In this document: positions 43,915-54,297 of the stretch, piece by piece | Numbering within the stretch: the stretch's first letter is position 1 | Layout of the letters: the number at the start of each line of letters is the position of its first letter | Assembly (NCBI GenBank): GCA_028823415.1 | Contig: JAPKBL010000001.1 | Coordinates: 62,001-126,000, forward strand | Length of the DNA stretch: 64,000 nt | Direction: 5' to 3' | Origin: Mariniblastus sp. | GTDB taxonomy: Bacteria > Planctomycetota > Planctomycetia > Pirellulales > Pirellulaceae | Position numbers and translations under genes: made by a program | Notes under the pieces: model-generated | What the model was told of the DNA's origin: nothing | Databases searched by the model: none | Seen by the model: the letters and a program-made list of their open reading frames with translations, nothing else

Positions 43915-45879
43915 TTAAGCGACAATTTCAATTAATTCAACATCGAACACCAAGACTGCATTCGGCGGAATACTACCCGAACCGCTTGGACCATAAGCCA
44001 AGGATGATGGAATGATCAATTTCCCAAAGCCACCGGTCTTGAACTCGGGAATCCCCAACTGCCAACCTCGAATCACATTTTGAAGGCTAAAAGTAATTCC
44101 AGCTGCGGAACTTACATCGAACGAGTCTCCATCAACCAACTTGTTTTGAGCGTTTAATTCAATGAATTTACCATCGTAGCTCACTCGAACCGTTGAATTG
44201 ATCGTCGGATTCTGCCCCGCACCGGGTTCGTCGACTACCGCGTACAACCCCTCAGAAACTAAGTAAGCGTCAAGATTGTTATCCGCGATGTACTTGCTGA
44301 TAATCGCAGCATCAATCAAGGATTGATCCGTCTCAATACTAACTACGACCGAAGCCGAGACAGTGTCCCGTCCAGCAGGCAAGCTCGAATCAGAAATCGC
44401 CACCGTGACTGTACGATCCGACGCCGTCACGTTGTCAGATGCATTAAAGTAGTGCAAAGTCCTAATAACTTGCTGATAGTCCAACGCGGTGGCAGTCCCC
44501 GTAAGTGTGAGTTGATTGCTCGCAGAGTCGTAGTTGGTAATTGCAATGAGAGGTTGCCCCTGCCCATTGGTCGGCACAGAACTAGCCAGTACCGCGAGTA
44601 GCTCACTGCTCCCGTCAACCGCGCCGTTGAGCGTCACGACCGCAGAAGTCAAGCCACCGTCTCCGGCGTGATTAATAACCACGTCCGAAGAGATCACCCG
44701 CGACCCAGTACCGGGTGAATAAGTGAAAGCTCCATCACTCCCCGAAGTCGATTCATCAAAATCGAGGGAAAGAGTCTGATCCCCGACCACGAACACTTGA
44801 ATGTCATCAATCAGTGGTCCGGAACCATCACCGGTCGATTCACCTGGTTCCAAAAACGTCAATCTTGTCGTGTCTGAGTCCGCGGTCAGCATGACGGCGT
44901 AGGTCTCCCAAGTATCCGTGCCAAACACAGTCGTCGCCCACTCACCATTCCATCGCACCCGCAATTCATCCGAACTAACAGACTGATCTCCATCTGTCTT
45001 CATCGAGAAAGTAACATAGTAAGAGGCCCCCACTTCTGTGGTTAAATCTTGATAAGCGATATCACGATGGGTCTCGGTCGTATCGAGGTTTAGATACTTG
45101 TTTCCTTCGTCAGCGTTACCCTCGAAAATTTTCAACCAGCGGTCAGGATTCGTCGCCGCGACCGCCCCCCAGCTATCAACTTGGTCCGGCTTATAGAAAA
45201 CACTGCCTGAATCATCCGTTGTTTCAAAACTGCCGTTAGAGACACCCACCGAATTTGCCGCAACGACACGAATGTTGTCTAACAACGCACCGCGTCCATC
45301 ACCGCCAGCAAAGCCGTCCTCTTGGATTTCACAAAACAGCAATACGGTTGTGGCTAGATCACCGGCAGTCACAACGATCGCCCCCGTGTTCCAAGAATCG
45401 CCGCCGGTATAGGTACCAACCCGATTTCCGTCCCACCAAATTTCAAAATCATTGGTTTTCGGTGAAGCCGCGACATCAACGGTCGGGTGGTTCCGATAAT
45501 CGAATGTCACTAGATATTCCGCACCAGCCTCTGTGTCCACCCGCTGGAACACACGATCGAATTGAGCTGAGGTCGAATCGAGATCCAACACGTTCTCATA
45601 ACCTGCGACGTTATATTCAAAAATGTTGATTTGCTGACCAGTATCGGCATCGAACGCTTCCCAGCTTTCAACCTCTGTCTCATGAAAAAAACGATCACCG
45701 CCCGCGACCACATCTTGAAAGTCCCCGTTAACAACGAGATTCGTCGACACAGGCAATACCCCCGCAACCTGGTGGGGGGCCACGTCATCTCCGGCAAGCA
45801 ATCGCCTCGGCTCAAGGCTTTGAAAGTCGAGTCGATTGCGGCGTCTCCGCGGTTTGGTTCGTGCACGTCGTTTCATCAT
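43915..45879 (-). CDS. LEPR-XLL surface protein with a C-terminal FKBP-type peptidyl-prolyl isomerase domain
   Basis: 654 residues. The N-terminus is very basic (MMKRRARTKPRRRRNR) and contains FQSLEPRRLLAG, the LEPR-XLL motif found at the start of large exported proteins in planctomycetes. Two jelly-roll-like units follow (VVNGDFQDVVAGGDRFF and VSNGSFETTDDSG with repeated SYYVTFSMKTDG patterns), then a Ca-binding-like cadherin-like unit. The C-terminal 100 residues read VRVSYDGKFIEL, SFSDV-type DGDSFDVSSAAG, FSLQNVIRGWQLGI, LIIPSSLAYGP and IPPNAVLVFDVELIEI, a complete FKBP fold. An FKBP domain at the end of a surface protein is unusual. Confidence 0.85.
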   Translation of the reverse strand: MMKRRARTKPRRRRNRLDFQSLEPRRLLAGDDVAPHQVAGVLPVSTNLVVNGDFQDVVAGGDRFFHETEVESWEAFDADTGQQINIFEYNVAGYENVLDLDSTSAQFDRVFQRVDTEAGAEYLVTFDYRNHPTVDVAASPKTNDFEIWWDGNRVGTYTGGDSWNTGAIVVTAGDLATTVLLFCEIQEDGFAGGDGRGALLDNIRVVAANSVGVSNGSFETTDDSGSVFYKPDQVDSWGAVAATNPDRWLKIFEGNADEGNKYLNLDTTETHRDIAYQDLTTEVGASYYVTFSMKTDGDQSVSSDELRVRWNGEWATTVFGTDTWETYAVMLTADSDTTRLTFLEPGESTGDGSGPLIDDIQVFVVGDQTLSLDFDESTSGSDGAFTYSPGTGSRVISSDVVINHAGDGGLTSAVVTLNGAVDGSSELLAVLASSVPTNGQGQPLIAITNYDSASNQLTLTGTATALDYQQVIRTLHYFNASDNVTASDRTVTVAISDSSLPAGRDTVSASVVVSIETDQSLIDAAIISKYIADNNLDAYLVSEGLYAVVDEPGAGQNPTINSTVRVSYDGKFIELNAQNKLVDGDSFDVSSAAGITFSLQNVIRGWQLGIPEFKTGGFGKLIIPSSLAYGPSGSGSIPPNAVLVFDVELIEIVA

Positions 45880-46357
45880 AAAACCTATGTTTTTTTATTT
45901 CGAGGATTCAATCACTAATTCAAATTCTTCGGAACGGTGGAACAACGATGACCTCCGACCCTATTCTAGCGACTTACGCGGCGGGTTCCCGGGCGGACAG
46001 CAATATTTTGGACTGTCATCTCCGATGATACGTTCCCAAGGTCCATTGAGTTTCCCAGTTATTTACTAAATTTAAGCGGAAACCCCTCAAATCAACCACC
46101 CTAATCCCCTCTACGGCTAAACTTTCCGTCAATTTTCAAGGTTTTTAACGATTGATCAACCAATTCTGGATGTTGCGTCAAATCAACAAATGCGTTTTCA
46201 AAAAAACTATCGGTAGCAGACTTCGATTCGGTCGATTAGATCCCTATAATTTGACTTTATATGACATGAATTTCAATAATATTACCCCGCTTTACATCTG
46301 ATGTACGAGGTAAGATTTGGCAAACAGTGCTGGCTCATAGAAATCAGGATAACTTAG
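45880..46357. other. divergent intergenic region, no gene
   Basis: 478 nt between the starts of the LEPR-XLL gene (minus) and the DUF1549 gene (plus). It must hold promoters for both. An AT-rich stretch with TTGACT near 46253 and TAATAT near 46279 could be promoter elements, but the spacing (20 nt) is not ideal. No small gene or hairpin stands out. Confidence 0.4.
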
Positions 46358-48457
46358 ATGCAACTAACAACAATGAAACCTGTCCTTATCGGTGCTCTGC
46401 TGACTTTGTTTGCTTTGCCCGCGGCGGCGAACGAGAACAATAGCGCTCGCCGCTCGACCAGCGCGATCCCTCGAACAAAAATTCTCGAAATCAGCGATCA
46501 GATCGACGCGATTGTTGCCGCTCAATTGTCTTCCAAGAGCCAAGAGCTCAATCCACTCTCATCCGACGAAGTTTTTCTTCGCCGAGCCTACCTCGACATC
46601 GTTGGCCGGATCCCAAGTATTGATGAGACCCAACGCTTTCTAAAATCCAGCAGCAAAAACAAACGGGCAGATTTGATCGATGACCTCCTCGATTCGTACG
46701 GATTTGTTAGCCATCAGTTTAATTTTTACGCCGATCTTTTGAGGATTAAATCGCGGCTACCCGGCAATGTTGACGGCATTTCCTACATCGATTTCGTCAA
46801 AGATTCATTGGAAGAAAACAAACCGTATGATCAATTCGTGCGGGAACTCGTTTCATCACAGGGGCCTAACCTCGAGCGTGGCAACGGATCCGTGGGATAC
46901 TATCTTCGGGATCGCAACATGCCCGAAGACAACATGTCCAACACCATTCGCATCTTCCTTGGCACGCGGCTTGAATGTGCCCAGTGCCACGACCATCCAT
47001 TCGACAAATGGACTCAACGACAATACTTTGAAATGGTCGCATTCACTGGCGGACTTCAATACCGGGCTAAAGAGACTTCCGCAAAAGCCAATCAAATCAG
47101 AAAGATGTATCGCTCAAAAGACATCCCCGCCAACCAGAGAGGACTCTTCAATCGGATGGGCCAAACCCTTAGTTACGGTGTCGAAGGCTCTGGAACAGGC
47201 TTGGCTCGCTTGCCGGAGAACTTCCTCGGAGATGATGGTTATGACGGAGAAATCGTAATCGGTAAGACCATGTTCGAAGGCAAGCCATTGGTCGACACCA
47301 AGCTTCCTAAGAAAACGGCTCCGGTTAAATCCCGAAATAATACCCAGCAAGCAGCCATCCGAGGAGCCATCCCGATAAGTTCACGCATGGCTTACGGTGA
47401 ATGGCTCACCGATGCTGACAATCCTAGATTCGCAAAAGTCATTTCAAATCGTCTCTGGAAAACGGCTTTTGGCGTCGCTTTAATTGAGCCTGTAGACATC
47501 ATTGAGGATGCGACCGTGGCCTCCAACCCAGAGCTCATGAATTATCTCACCGAGACAATGATCGACCTCAAGTTCGACACGAAACAATTCCTAAGGGCGA
47601 TCTATAATTCGAAAACTTACCAGGCCAAAGCCTACGACAAAGACATCATTGAAGTCTCAGAATTTAATTTTAACGGCCCGATTGTCCGTCGACTTTCAGC
47701 CGAGCAAATTTGGGATTCACTCCTGACTCTGACACTCCCGGAAATCGACCAAAGGTACTACCCCACCAATCGGAACTACGCATCGGTTGGAATCAACGAC
47801 TCCTACGAATTATTCGAGCGGCTCAAGAACATGAACACCGACGAAATTTTAAAATTCGTTGCCGACGCGTCGGATCGATCAAAAAACAAGAAACGCAACT
47901 ACAAAGACACCCCAGAGTATAAAAAATTGACTGCCCAACGCGCCAAGATCGGCAGAGAGATCCAGATGGCAAAGAAGCGGAAAAACGTGGGACTAGAACG
48001 AAAACTTCGCATTGAACAAGCGAAAGTGTTAGCCAATTTCCGCAAACGCACCAGCACTTCACTTAAGCGATCCTCGGAACTAACATCACCAGCTCCAGTC
48101 GGGCACTTCCTTCGTGAATTTGGCCAGTCGGACCGAGAACAGATTGACAACTCGAATACCGAACCAGCCGTCACCCAAGTCCTTGCGATGATGAACGGTT
48201 ACGTCGAACAAAAAATCGCCACCGACTCCAGTAGCGTATTGATGCAAACCGCGTTGAATGCGAAGTCCGGAAAAGAATGCACCGAATCGATCTTTCTTTC
48301 GATGCTTAACCGAAAGCCAACTCGAAAAGAATCTCGCGCATGGGAAAAAGATTTTGACGATGCGTCCAAGCGTAAGGATCAGGCCAAAATTAAAGAGATT
48401 TACACCGATCTTATTTGGACCCTGGCTAACTCAAACGAATTCATTTTCATCAAGTAA
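46358..48457 (+). CDS. DUF1549/DUF1553 domain-containing secreted protein
   Basis: 699 residues with a signal peptide (LIGALLTLFALPAAANE). The DUF1549 domain contains SSDEVFLRRAYLDIVGRIPS, FYADLLRIKSRL and RLECAQCHDHPFDKW near residue 207. The C-terminal DUF1553 part shows MAYGEWLTDADNPRFAKVISNRLWK and later SNEFIFIK. The CxxCH arrangement in DUF1549 is haem-like and is common in the family, but no haem binding is proved. A charged, Lys-rich insertion between residues 500 and 580 looks like a coiled coil. The pair with the following DUF1501 gene, 80 nt downstream, is a standard planctomycete gene module of unknown function. Confidence 0.94.
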   Translation: MQLTTMKPVLIGALLTLFALPAAANENNSARRSTSAIPRTKILEISDQIDAIVAAQLSSKSQELNPLSSDEVFLRRAYLDIVGRIPSIDETQRFLKSSSKNKRADLIDDLLDSYGFVSHQFNFYADLLRIKSRLPGNVDGISYIDFVKDSLEENKPYDQFVRELVSSQGPNLERGNGSVGYYLRDRNMPEDNMSNTIRIFLGTRLECAQCHDHPFDKWTQRQYFEMVAFTGGLQYRAKETSAKANQIRKMYRSKDIPANQRGLFNRMGQTLSYGVEGSGTGLARLPENFLGDDGYDGEIVIGKTMFEGKPLVDTKLPKKTAPVKSRNNTQQAAIRGAIPISSRMAYGEWLTDADNPRFAKVISNRLWKTAFGVALIEPVDIIEDATVASNPELMNYLTETMIDLKFDTKQFLRAIYNSKTYQAKAYDKDIIEVSEFNFNGPIVRRLSAEQIWDSLLTLTLPEIDQRYYPTNRNYASVGINDSYELFERLKNMNTDEILKFVADASDRSKNKKRNYKDTPEYKKLTAQRAKIGREIQMAKKRKNVGLERKLRIEQAKVLANFRKRTSTSLKRSSELTSPAPVGHFLREFGQSDREQIDNSNTEPAVTQVLAMMNGYVEQKIATDSSSVLMQTALNAKSGKECTESIFLSMLNRKPTRKESRAWEKDFDDASKRKDQAKIKEIYTDLIWTLANSNEFIFIK

Positions 48458-48536
48458 AACCACCCCATTTATCAGTTAAGTTCATCCATTGAGTCGTCTG
48501 CGAATCAATCGAATATATTACGAGGCTAATTTAAAA

Positions 48537-49829
48537 ATGACCATCAAAGATCCCTTTAATCGACGTGCCTTTGTCAGTGGTGCCGCCAAGTCTTTGCTAG
48601 GAGTTGGCGCGATTCCGTTGCTCTCAGGTTTGGGGAATTCGTCGCTTGCTTCAGGACAGCCAGTTAATCGTCCCGGTAAAGCAAAGGCGGTGATTTATCT
48701 GTACATGAACGGTGGCATGAGTCACCTAGACACCTTTGACACAAAACCCGGAGCCGAAACCCAGGGCCCGGTAGAGTCAATCAAGACCAGTGCAGACGGC
48801 GTGCAAGTCAGTGAGTTTTTCCCTTTGCTCTCGAAACAAATGCACAACGTTGCAGTAATTAATTCCATGAATTCGACCCAAGGCGCCCACGCCCAAGGGA
48901 ACTATTTCATGCACACCAGCTATTTCCTTCGCGGCACAATTAAGCATCCCGACATGGGCGCCTGGTCGTCAAAGCATCTTGGGAAACTCAATCCAGGCCT
49001 TCCTGCCAATGTCAAAGTTGGCGGTAGCAGCGGCGGTTTGGGCGGAGGATTTCTGGAGTCCGAGTATGCAGCACTGCCAATCGGGAATCCAGAATCGGGA
49101 TTGCAATATAGTAAATTGCTCGATGGAGTAACCAACAGTCGATTTGGCGCCCGTCTACGAAAACTTAAAGAAATGAACAGCTCGTTTGCCTCCAGCTATG
49201 ACACCAAAGAAGCCAGGGCATACGCGTCAATGTACGACGAAGCTGTTTCGTTGATGAAGAGTAAGGACTTAGAGTCATTTGACCTGAAACAAGAAACCGA
49301 CGCGGTTCGCGATCGCTACGGTCGCGATCCTTTTGGACAAGGCTGCCTTTTAGCGAGACGCCTTGTTGAAAACGGGGTTCGATTCGTCGAAGTCAACAAT
49401 GGCGGCTGGGACACGCACGGCGATAACTTTGGCAAAGTCGCAGAAAAAGGGGCCGTCCTTGATCAGGCGCTCGCTTCGCTCTTAGCTGACCTTGAGTCCA
49501 GTGGCCTGCTCGACTCAACACTCGTTGTGTTAGCAACAGAATTTGGCCGAACGCCCAAAATCTTCCAAGAACGAGACAATGGACGTAACCATTACCCACA
49601 AGCATTCAGTTGCTTACTCGCCGGCGGCGGAATCAAGGGCGGACAAAAATATGGGAAAACAGACGAAGAGGGCAGGGAGGTTGTCGACAACACCGTGACC
49701 GTTCCTGACTTTAACGCCACCATTGCCACCGCGTTGGGAATCCCGCTGGATAAGAAGACCATGTCGCCGTCCATGCGGCCATTTACTGTGGCTGACAAAG
49801 GCGAGCCAATCATGGGCCTCTTCTCGTAA
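48537..49829 (+). CDS. DUF1501 domain-containing protein (Tat-exported)
   Basis: 430 residues from the ATG at 48537, with GAGG about 11 nt upstream; the codon at 48489 would give an unconserved extension. The N-terminus FNRRAFVSGAAKSLLGVGAI is a twin-arginine signal. The family blocks are VIYLYMNGGMSHLDTFDTKP, AVINSMNSTQGAHAQGNYF, FVEVNNGGWDTHGDN, LATEFGRTPKI and GRNHYPQAFSCLLAGGGIKGG, as in DUF1501, which is distantly related to sulfatase/alkaline phosphatase-like proteins. It forms a transcription unit with the DUF1549/DUF1553 gene and ends at a strong terminator. Confidence 0.95.
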   Translation: MTIKDPFNRRAFVSGAAKSLLGVGAIPLLSGLGNSSLASGQPVNRPGKAKAVIYLYMNGGMSHLDTFDTKPGAETQGPVESIKTSADGVQVSEFFPLLSKQMHNVAVINSMNSTQGAHAQGNYFMHTSYFLRGTIKHPDMGAWSSKHLGKLNPGLPANVKVGGSSGGLGGGFLESEYAALPIGNPESGLQYSKLLDGVTNSRFGARLRKLKEMNSSFASSYDTKEARAYASMYDEAVSLMKSKDLESFDLKQETDAVRDRYGRDPFGQGCLLARRLVENGVRFVEVNNGGWDTHGDNFGKVAEKGAVLDQALASLLADLESSGLLDSTLVVLATEFGRTPKIFQERDNGRNHYPQAFSCLLAGGGIKGGQKYGKTDEEGREVVDNTVTVPDFNATIATALGIPLDKKTMSPSMRPFTVADKGEPIMGLFS

Positions 49830-49860
49830 CCCCCATCTCGTTGCGAATCAAAAAACATCC

Positions 49861-49901
49861 ACACCCCTTCGGTCGGCCTGCGACCAAAGGGGTGTTTTTT
49901 T
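49861..49901 (+). terminator. rho-independent terminator after the DUF1501 gene
   Basis: ACACCCCTT pairs with AAGGGGTGT (9 bp) around an inner GGTCG/CGACC helix, followed by seven T. It lies 31 nt after the DUF1501 stop codon and ends the DUF1549-DUF1501 unit. Confidence 0.92.
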
Positions 49902-50100
49902 GTCCGCATGGAAATCCACCACTTAAAATGCGTCGCGGAATCCCCGACAACCGCTTGGCTACTCGCTTAACTTTTTGCAATCAAAGGTGATCTTTCAGAT
50001 GGCCACCCCACCTCTTTCAAGTGGCGTCCGCTATACTCTCTTGCTTTAATACAAACACTTCGTTTGTCGTTTACACAGTCATCCAATTTATTGAATTCTA

Positions 50101-53100
50101 ATGAATACACTTTGCCTCCCAAAACCAGTCTCTCAATTATGTTTGATTTTCTCGGCACTGTTTTTATTTAACACTGCTTGTGGACAAGATCAAAAACCTG
50201 AGCTTCAAAATGGGGACCGCGTTGTCTTTCTCGGTTCGGAGTTCATCGAGCAACAAATCAAGTACAACTATTTGGAAACGGAACTCACCCTGCGGTGGCC
50301 CGATCGCCAAATTGATTTTATAAATTTAGGCTGGGCGGGTGATACCCCGTCAGCAATTGCCCGAGGGTATTTTGGAGGCGCAGCAGAAGGCTTCCGTCGC
50401 CTCCTTGAAGAACTCGACCGAATTAAACCGACTCAAATCATCGTCTGTTACGGCGCTAATTCGGAACCCGCACCTTTCCAGACTGAATTCAAGAACTTAT
50501 TCGATGAATTAAAAAAACGCTGTGCTAACATTACCGTTCTCTCACATCCGGCTGTCGAAGCCACCCGAGACGGTCGCATTGATCCCCAGCCAGCTAATCA
50601 GAAACGAGCAAAAATATCGGAGTATCTCTCAGATTTTGTCGACTCACTCCGCGACCCAAAAATCAGATTTGTCGACCTATTCTCTCTTTCCCGTGAATTG
50701 TTTCAATCCGGAAACGACAAGCAAAACTGGCTGACTCATGATTCCATTCGATTCACCGAAGCCGGATATCTAGAAATTAGCAATCGCCTCGCCGATGAGA
50801 TTTTCTCTGGGTCTCGGAACGGGGCATCCGCCGCGAACTTTGAAAAAACTCGCAAAGAAATATTCGCGAAAAACCAACTCTTTTTCCACCGCTACCGGCC
50901 TCAAAACGAAACTTACCTGCGCGGCTTTCGAAAGCACGAGCAAGGGCAAAACGCAAAGGAAATCAATCAGTTTGATGCGTTGATCGCCCAGGCGGTGGCA
51001 CGTATCCAGAGAGCGGCTCAAGGAAAAACACTCCCTCCTCCACCGCCGCTTCCTGACCCCATCAAGCTCACTTTTGAAGCATTTACGCCCGAGCAGGAAA
51101 GAGGTTCTTTCACCCTTGCAGACGGTCTCAGTGTCAATCTCTTCGCCGCCGAACCGATGGTTGCCAACCCCATCCATATGAACTTTGACAACTCCGGAAA
51201 ATTGTGGGTTGCGACCAGTCCGATCTACCCGCAGATTAAACCTGGAGCCATTCCCAACGATCAAATCGTGGTTTTGGAAGACACCAATGGAGACGGCAAA
51301 GCTGATCAAAAGACAATCTTCGCAGATGACTTGTTGATTCCCACGGCAGTCCTCCCAGATGAAATGGGGGGAGCCTATGTCGCCAATTCGACTGAGATCA
51401 TTCATCTCTCAGACACCAATGGGGATGGCAAAGCTGACCACAAACGCGTGGTGCTTTCAGGATTCGGCACTGAGGACACGCACCACATTGTTCACACATT
51501 TCGCTGGGGTCCCGATGCCGCCATTTACTTTAACCAGTCAATTTATATCCACTCACATCTAGAAACTCCCCACGGGGTCCAACGCCTACTCGGCTCGGGC
51601 ATCTGGAGATTCGACCCGCAAACGGTCACGGCAAGCGTTTCAATGCGGGGGCTAGTGAATCCATGGGGACACATTTTTGACGACTGGGGACAGGGGTTTG
51701 CGACCGACGGCGCCAGCGGTTGGGGAATCAACTACGCATTTCCCGGGATCGCCTACCAATCTGCCGTTGGATTTTCACAAACGCTACGCGGCATGAATCC
51801 CGGTCAACCCAAACATTGCGGATTAGAGATTATTACCGGCCCGCATTTTGAAGACAGTTGGCAAAACAACCTCGTGACAAACGACTTTCGTGGAAATCGA
51901 ATCAATCGGTTTACCGTCAATCCCGATGGCGCGGCATACACATCGAAACAACTGCCCGATCTGATGTCATCCGATCACCGCGCCTTTCGACCTGTCGATC
52001 TGAAAATGGCTCCGGATGGCTCGCTGTTCATCGCCGATTGGTACAACCCAATTATCAATCATGGTGAAATTGATTTCCGAGATTCTCGGCGGGATTATAA
52101 ACACGGCCGCATCTGGAGAGTTACCCAAAACGACCGTCAACTCGTTAGCTCACCCAATTTCGCAAAGGCAACCCCGCTGGAGCTGATCCAGTTCATGAAA
52201 CTTCCCGAACAATGGAATCGGTTCAAAGCCAGAGTCGAATTAAAAAACCGGATTTTAATTGCACACACCGCCCTTTTTGATGACGTTGCAGCGCCGATTG
52301 AGAATTTAATGAATTCCCCGAATCCCAAAGAGCAACTCGAAGCACTCTGGACTTTGGACGCTCTCAATCAGCTATCTAACCGCCAAATAAAATACGGGCT
52401 CGATGCGGCGGACTATCGCGTACGTGCCGCGACGCTGCGGATGATCTCAAATAAATCCACTCCCAATGCCCAATGCCAAGCTTGGGTAATAGCGATGCTC
52501 AGCGACTCACATCCACAAGTCCAACTCGAAGCGATTAATACATGGCGACGCAGTTGCGATCCGTCAACCGCAGAGGTCCTCTTCAAATTTTTCGAAACGG
52601 AGCAGGATCAATACACCAAATTCCTTTTGACTCAAGCGCTTAAAGACACCCAATCTCATTGGCTAGGCAAGCTCCAAAGCAATGCGATTGGAAATTCTCC
52701 AGCGTCTTTGATTGACGTTCTTTCCGTTGTTAATTCCGATCAAGCCGTTGGCCCGTTAATGCGAATGCTAAAGACACTACCAGGTCAGGAAAACGAGCAA
52801 AAAATCATCCAACTGATTGGCCAACGCGGCAACGCCAACCAATTAAAACAATTATTTGAGTTCGCTCTCGCAACACCGACTCTCACAAATCCCACCATCG
52901 TGGCTCTACTGGATGCTTCAAAAAAACGAAAGGTCCGCGTTCGTTTTGCACCAGAGGAACTTAAATCACTTTTCAAAAAACACCCCGCCACAATGAATCT
53001 TGCGGGAGCATGGAAAATCCAAGCGTTACAGGATGAACTCAAGTTGGTCGCGTTGGGCTCGAGTGAGACCCCCAACAAGTTGCGACTGCAGGCGATCAAG

Positions 53101-54297
53101 GGCCTCGCTGCCTTTGGTGACACTCAGACCTTAGAAGCGATTGCACTCGACCCCAATCAACCGAAGGAATTAATCGCCCCTACCATCAAATTACTTGCCG
53201 GCGTCAATACACAAATGGCGGCGAAGCTGACAACTCAATTTATGCGTCAGCTTTCTCCAAAGGAAATCAAACAACACTACAGTATCATCGAAGTTTTCAT
53301 CAATCGAAAAAATGGAGTCGCCGAACTTGTCAAAGAATTTCGTGACCTTGATCTAAACGCGGAATCCAAACAAGCCCTCGTTACGTTACTGAATAAATCG
53401 GGCCAGAGGGCTAAACCTTTATCCGATGCAATTGGAGCATTGCGCAACCGAAAAATTAAGATGAAATTTTCGGAAGCAGAATTAAATGCACTGATTAAAG
53501 ATGTCCAGCAAACCGGGAACGCTTCACGTGGCGAAACCGTTTACCGCCGAGATAACCTCAGCTGTATTAAGTGTCACGCGATCGGGGGAAGCGGCGGCAT
53601 TGTTGGGCCCGACCTAATTTCCCTAGGATCCAGCTCGCCGATGGACTATATCATCGAGTCGCTCGTCAACCCAAACGCGAAAATCAAGGAAGGCTATCAT
53701 ACGACAACCATTCTCACCGATGATGGTCGGCTTTTCTCTGGAAAGCTGATCAGCCAATCCGACAGCCAAGTCACACTCCGAGATGCGGAAAACAAAGAAC
53801 TTGTGTTCTCTGATGAAGAAATAGAAGAACAGAAAATCAGTAACCAATCGCTAATGCCCACCGATGCAGTCGCAACGCTTGATCGAGTTGATTTCCTGGA
53901 TCTCGTTTCTTTTCTTTCAGAACTTGGCAAAGAAGGCCCTTACCGAGTTTCGCCGGAATCTTGGGTACGACGCTGGGTCACTTCAGAAGACCAAACAATT
54001 TACAGCCGCGTCGATGGCTCGCTCCCGATGGCAGATGTGAAAGGAAATAACGTCGCTTTCGATTTCGAGGTAACTCAAGCCGGTGCGGTTGGCATTGCCG
54101 TCGAGAACGGGACGGGACTTCGAATTACCCTTGATGGCCAGAAGGATAACCTCCAAGCGGCCAAAATCATCAAAGATTTAAGACCGGGGAAACACAGCTT
54201 TCATTTCCAACTTAACGGTAAGAAAAATCGCGAATCGCTACGCGTCCGCCTTCTCGATCTGCCCAATTCCAAGGGAAAAACTCGCTTAATCAACTGA
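50101..54297 (+). CDS. PVC-type multidomain protein: SGNH-like, membrane-dehydrogenase-like propeller, HEAT repeats, CxxCH haem domain
   Basis: 1398 residues. Signal peptide (LIFSALFLFNTACGQ). Residues 35-240 are an SGNH/GDSL-like domain (GDRVVFLGSEFIEQQ, NLGWAGDTPS, IIVCYGANSE). Residues 340-680 form a PVC-type dehydrogenase-like beta-propeller (FAAEPMVANPIHMNFDNSGK, DTNGDGKADQKTIFADDL, DTNGDGKADHKRVVLSGFG, VDLKMAPDGSLFIADWYNP). Residues 700-1110 contain HEAT-like helical repeats. Cys1155, Cys1158 and His1159 in CIKCH are a c-type haem site, followed by GPDLISLGS, VNPNAKIKEGY and a domain with SDEEIEEQKIS. A beta-rich domain closes the protein. Large surface proteins of this plan are common in planctomycetes; the electron donor is unknown. 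Confidence 0.91.
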   Translation: MNTLCLPKPVSQLCLIFSALFLFNTACGQDQKPELQNGDRVVFLGSEFIEQQIKYNYLETELTLRWPDRQIDFINLGWAGDTPSAIARGYFGGAAEGFRRLLEELDRIKPTQIIVCYGANSEPAPFQTEFKNLFDELKKRCANITVLSHPAVEATRDGRIDPQPANQKRAKISEYLSDFVDSLRDPKIRFVDLFSLSRELFQSGNDKQNWLTHDSIRFTEAGYLEISNRLADEIFSGSRNGASAANFEKTRKEIFAKNQLFFHRYRPQNETYLRGFRKHEQGQNAKEINQFDALIAQAVARIQRAAQGKTLPPPPPLPDPIKLTFEAFTPEQERGSFTLADGLSVNLFAAEPMVANPIHMNFDNSGKLWVATSPIYPQIKPGAIPNDQIVVLEDTNGDGKADQKTIFADDLLIPTAVLPDEMGGAYVANSTEIIHLSDTNGDGKADHKRVVLSGFGTEDTHHIVHTFRWGPDAAIYFNQSIYIHSHLETPHGVQRLLGSGIWRFDPQTVTASVSMRGLVNPWGHIFDDWGQGFATDGASGWGINYAFPGIAYQSAVGFSQTLRGMNPGQPKHCGLEIITGPHFEDSWQNNLVTNDFRGNRINRFTVNPDGAAYTSKQLPDLMSSDHRAFRPVDLKMAPDGSLFIADWYNPIINHGEIDFRDSRRDYKHGRIWRVTQNDRQLVSSPNFAKATPLELIQFMKLPEQWNRFKARVELKNRILIAHTALFDDVAAPIENLMNSPNPKEQLEALWTLDALNQLSNRQIKYGLDAADYRVRAATLRMISNKSTPNAQCQAWVIAMLSDSHPQVQLEAINTWRRSCDPSTAEVLFKFFETEQDQYTKFLLTQALKDTQSHWLGKLQSNAIGNSPASLIDVLSVVNSDQAVGPLMRMLKTLPGQENEQKIIQLIGQRGNANQLKQLFEFALATPTLTNPTIVALLDASKKRKVRVRFAPEELKSLFKKHPATMNLAGAWKIQALQDELKLVALGSSETPNKLRLQAIKGLAAFGDTQTLEAIALDPNQPKELIAPTIKLLAGVNTQMAAKLTTQFMRQLSPKEIKQHYSIIEVFINRKNGVAELVKEFRDLDLNAESKQALVTLLNKSGQRAKPLSDAIGALRNRKIKMKFSEAELNALIKDVQQTGNASRGETVYRRDNLSCIKCHAIGGSGGIVGPDLISLGSSSPMDYIIESLVNPNAKIKEGYHTTTILTDDGRLFSGKLISQSDSQVTLRDAENKELVFSDEEIEEQKISNQSLMPTDAVATLDRVDFLDLVSFLSELGKEGPYRVSPESWVRRWVTSEDQTIYSRVDGSLPMADVKGNNVAFDFEVTQAGAVGIAVENGTGLRITLDGQKDNLQAAKIIKDLRPGKHSFHFQLNGKKNRESLRVRLLDLPNSKGKTRLIN

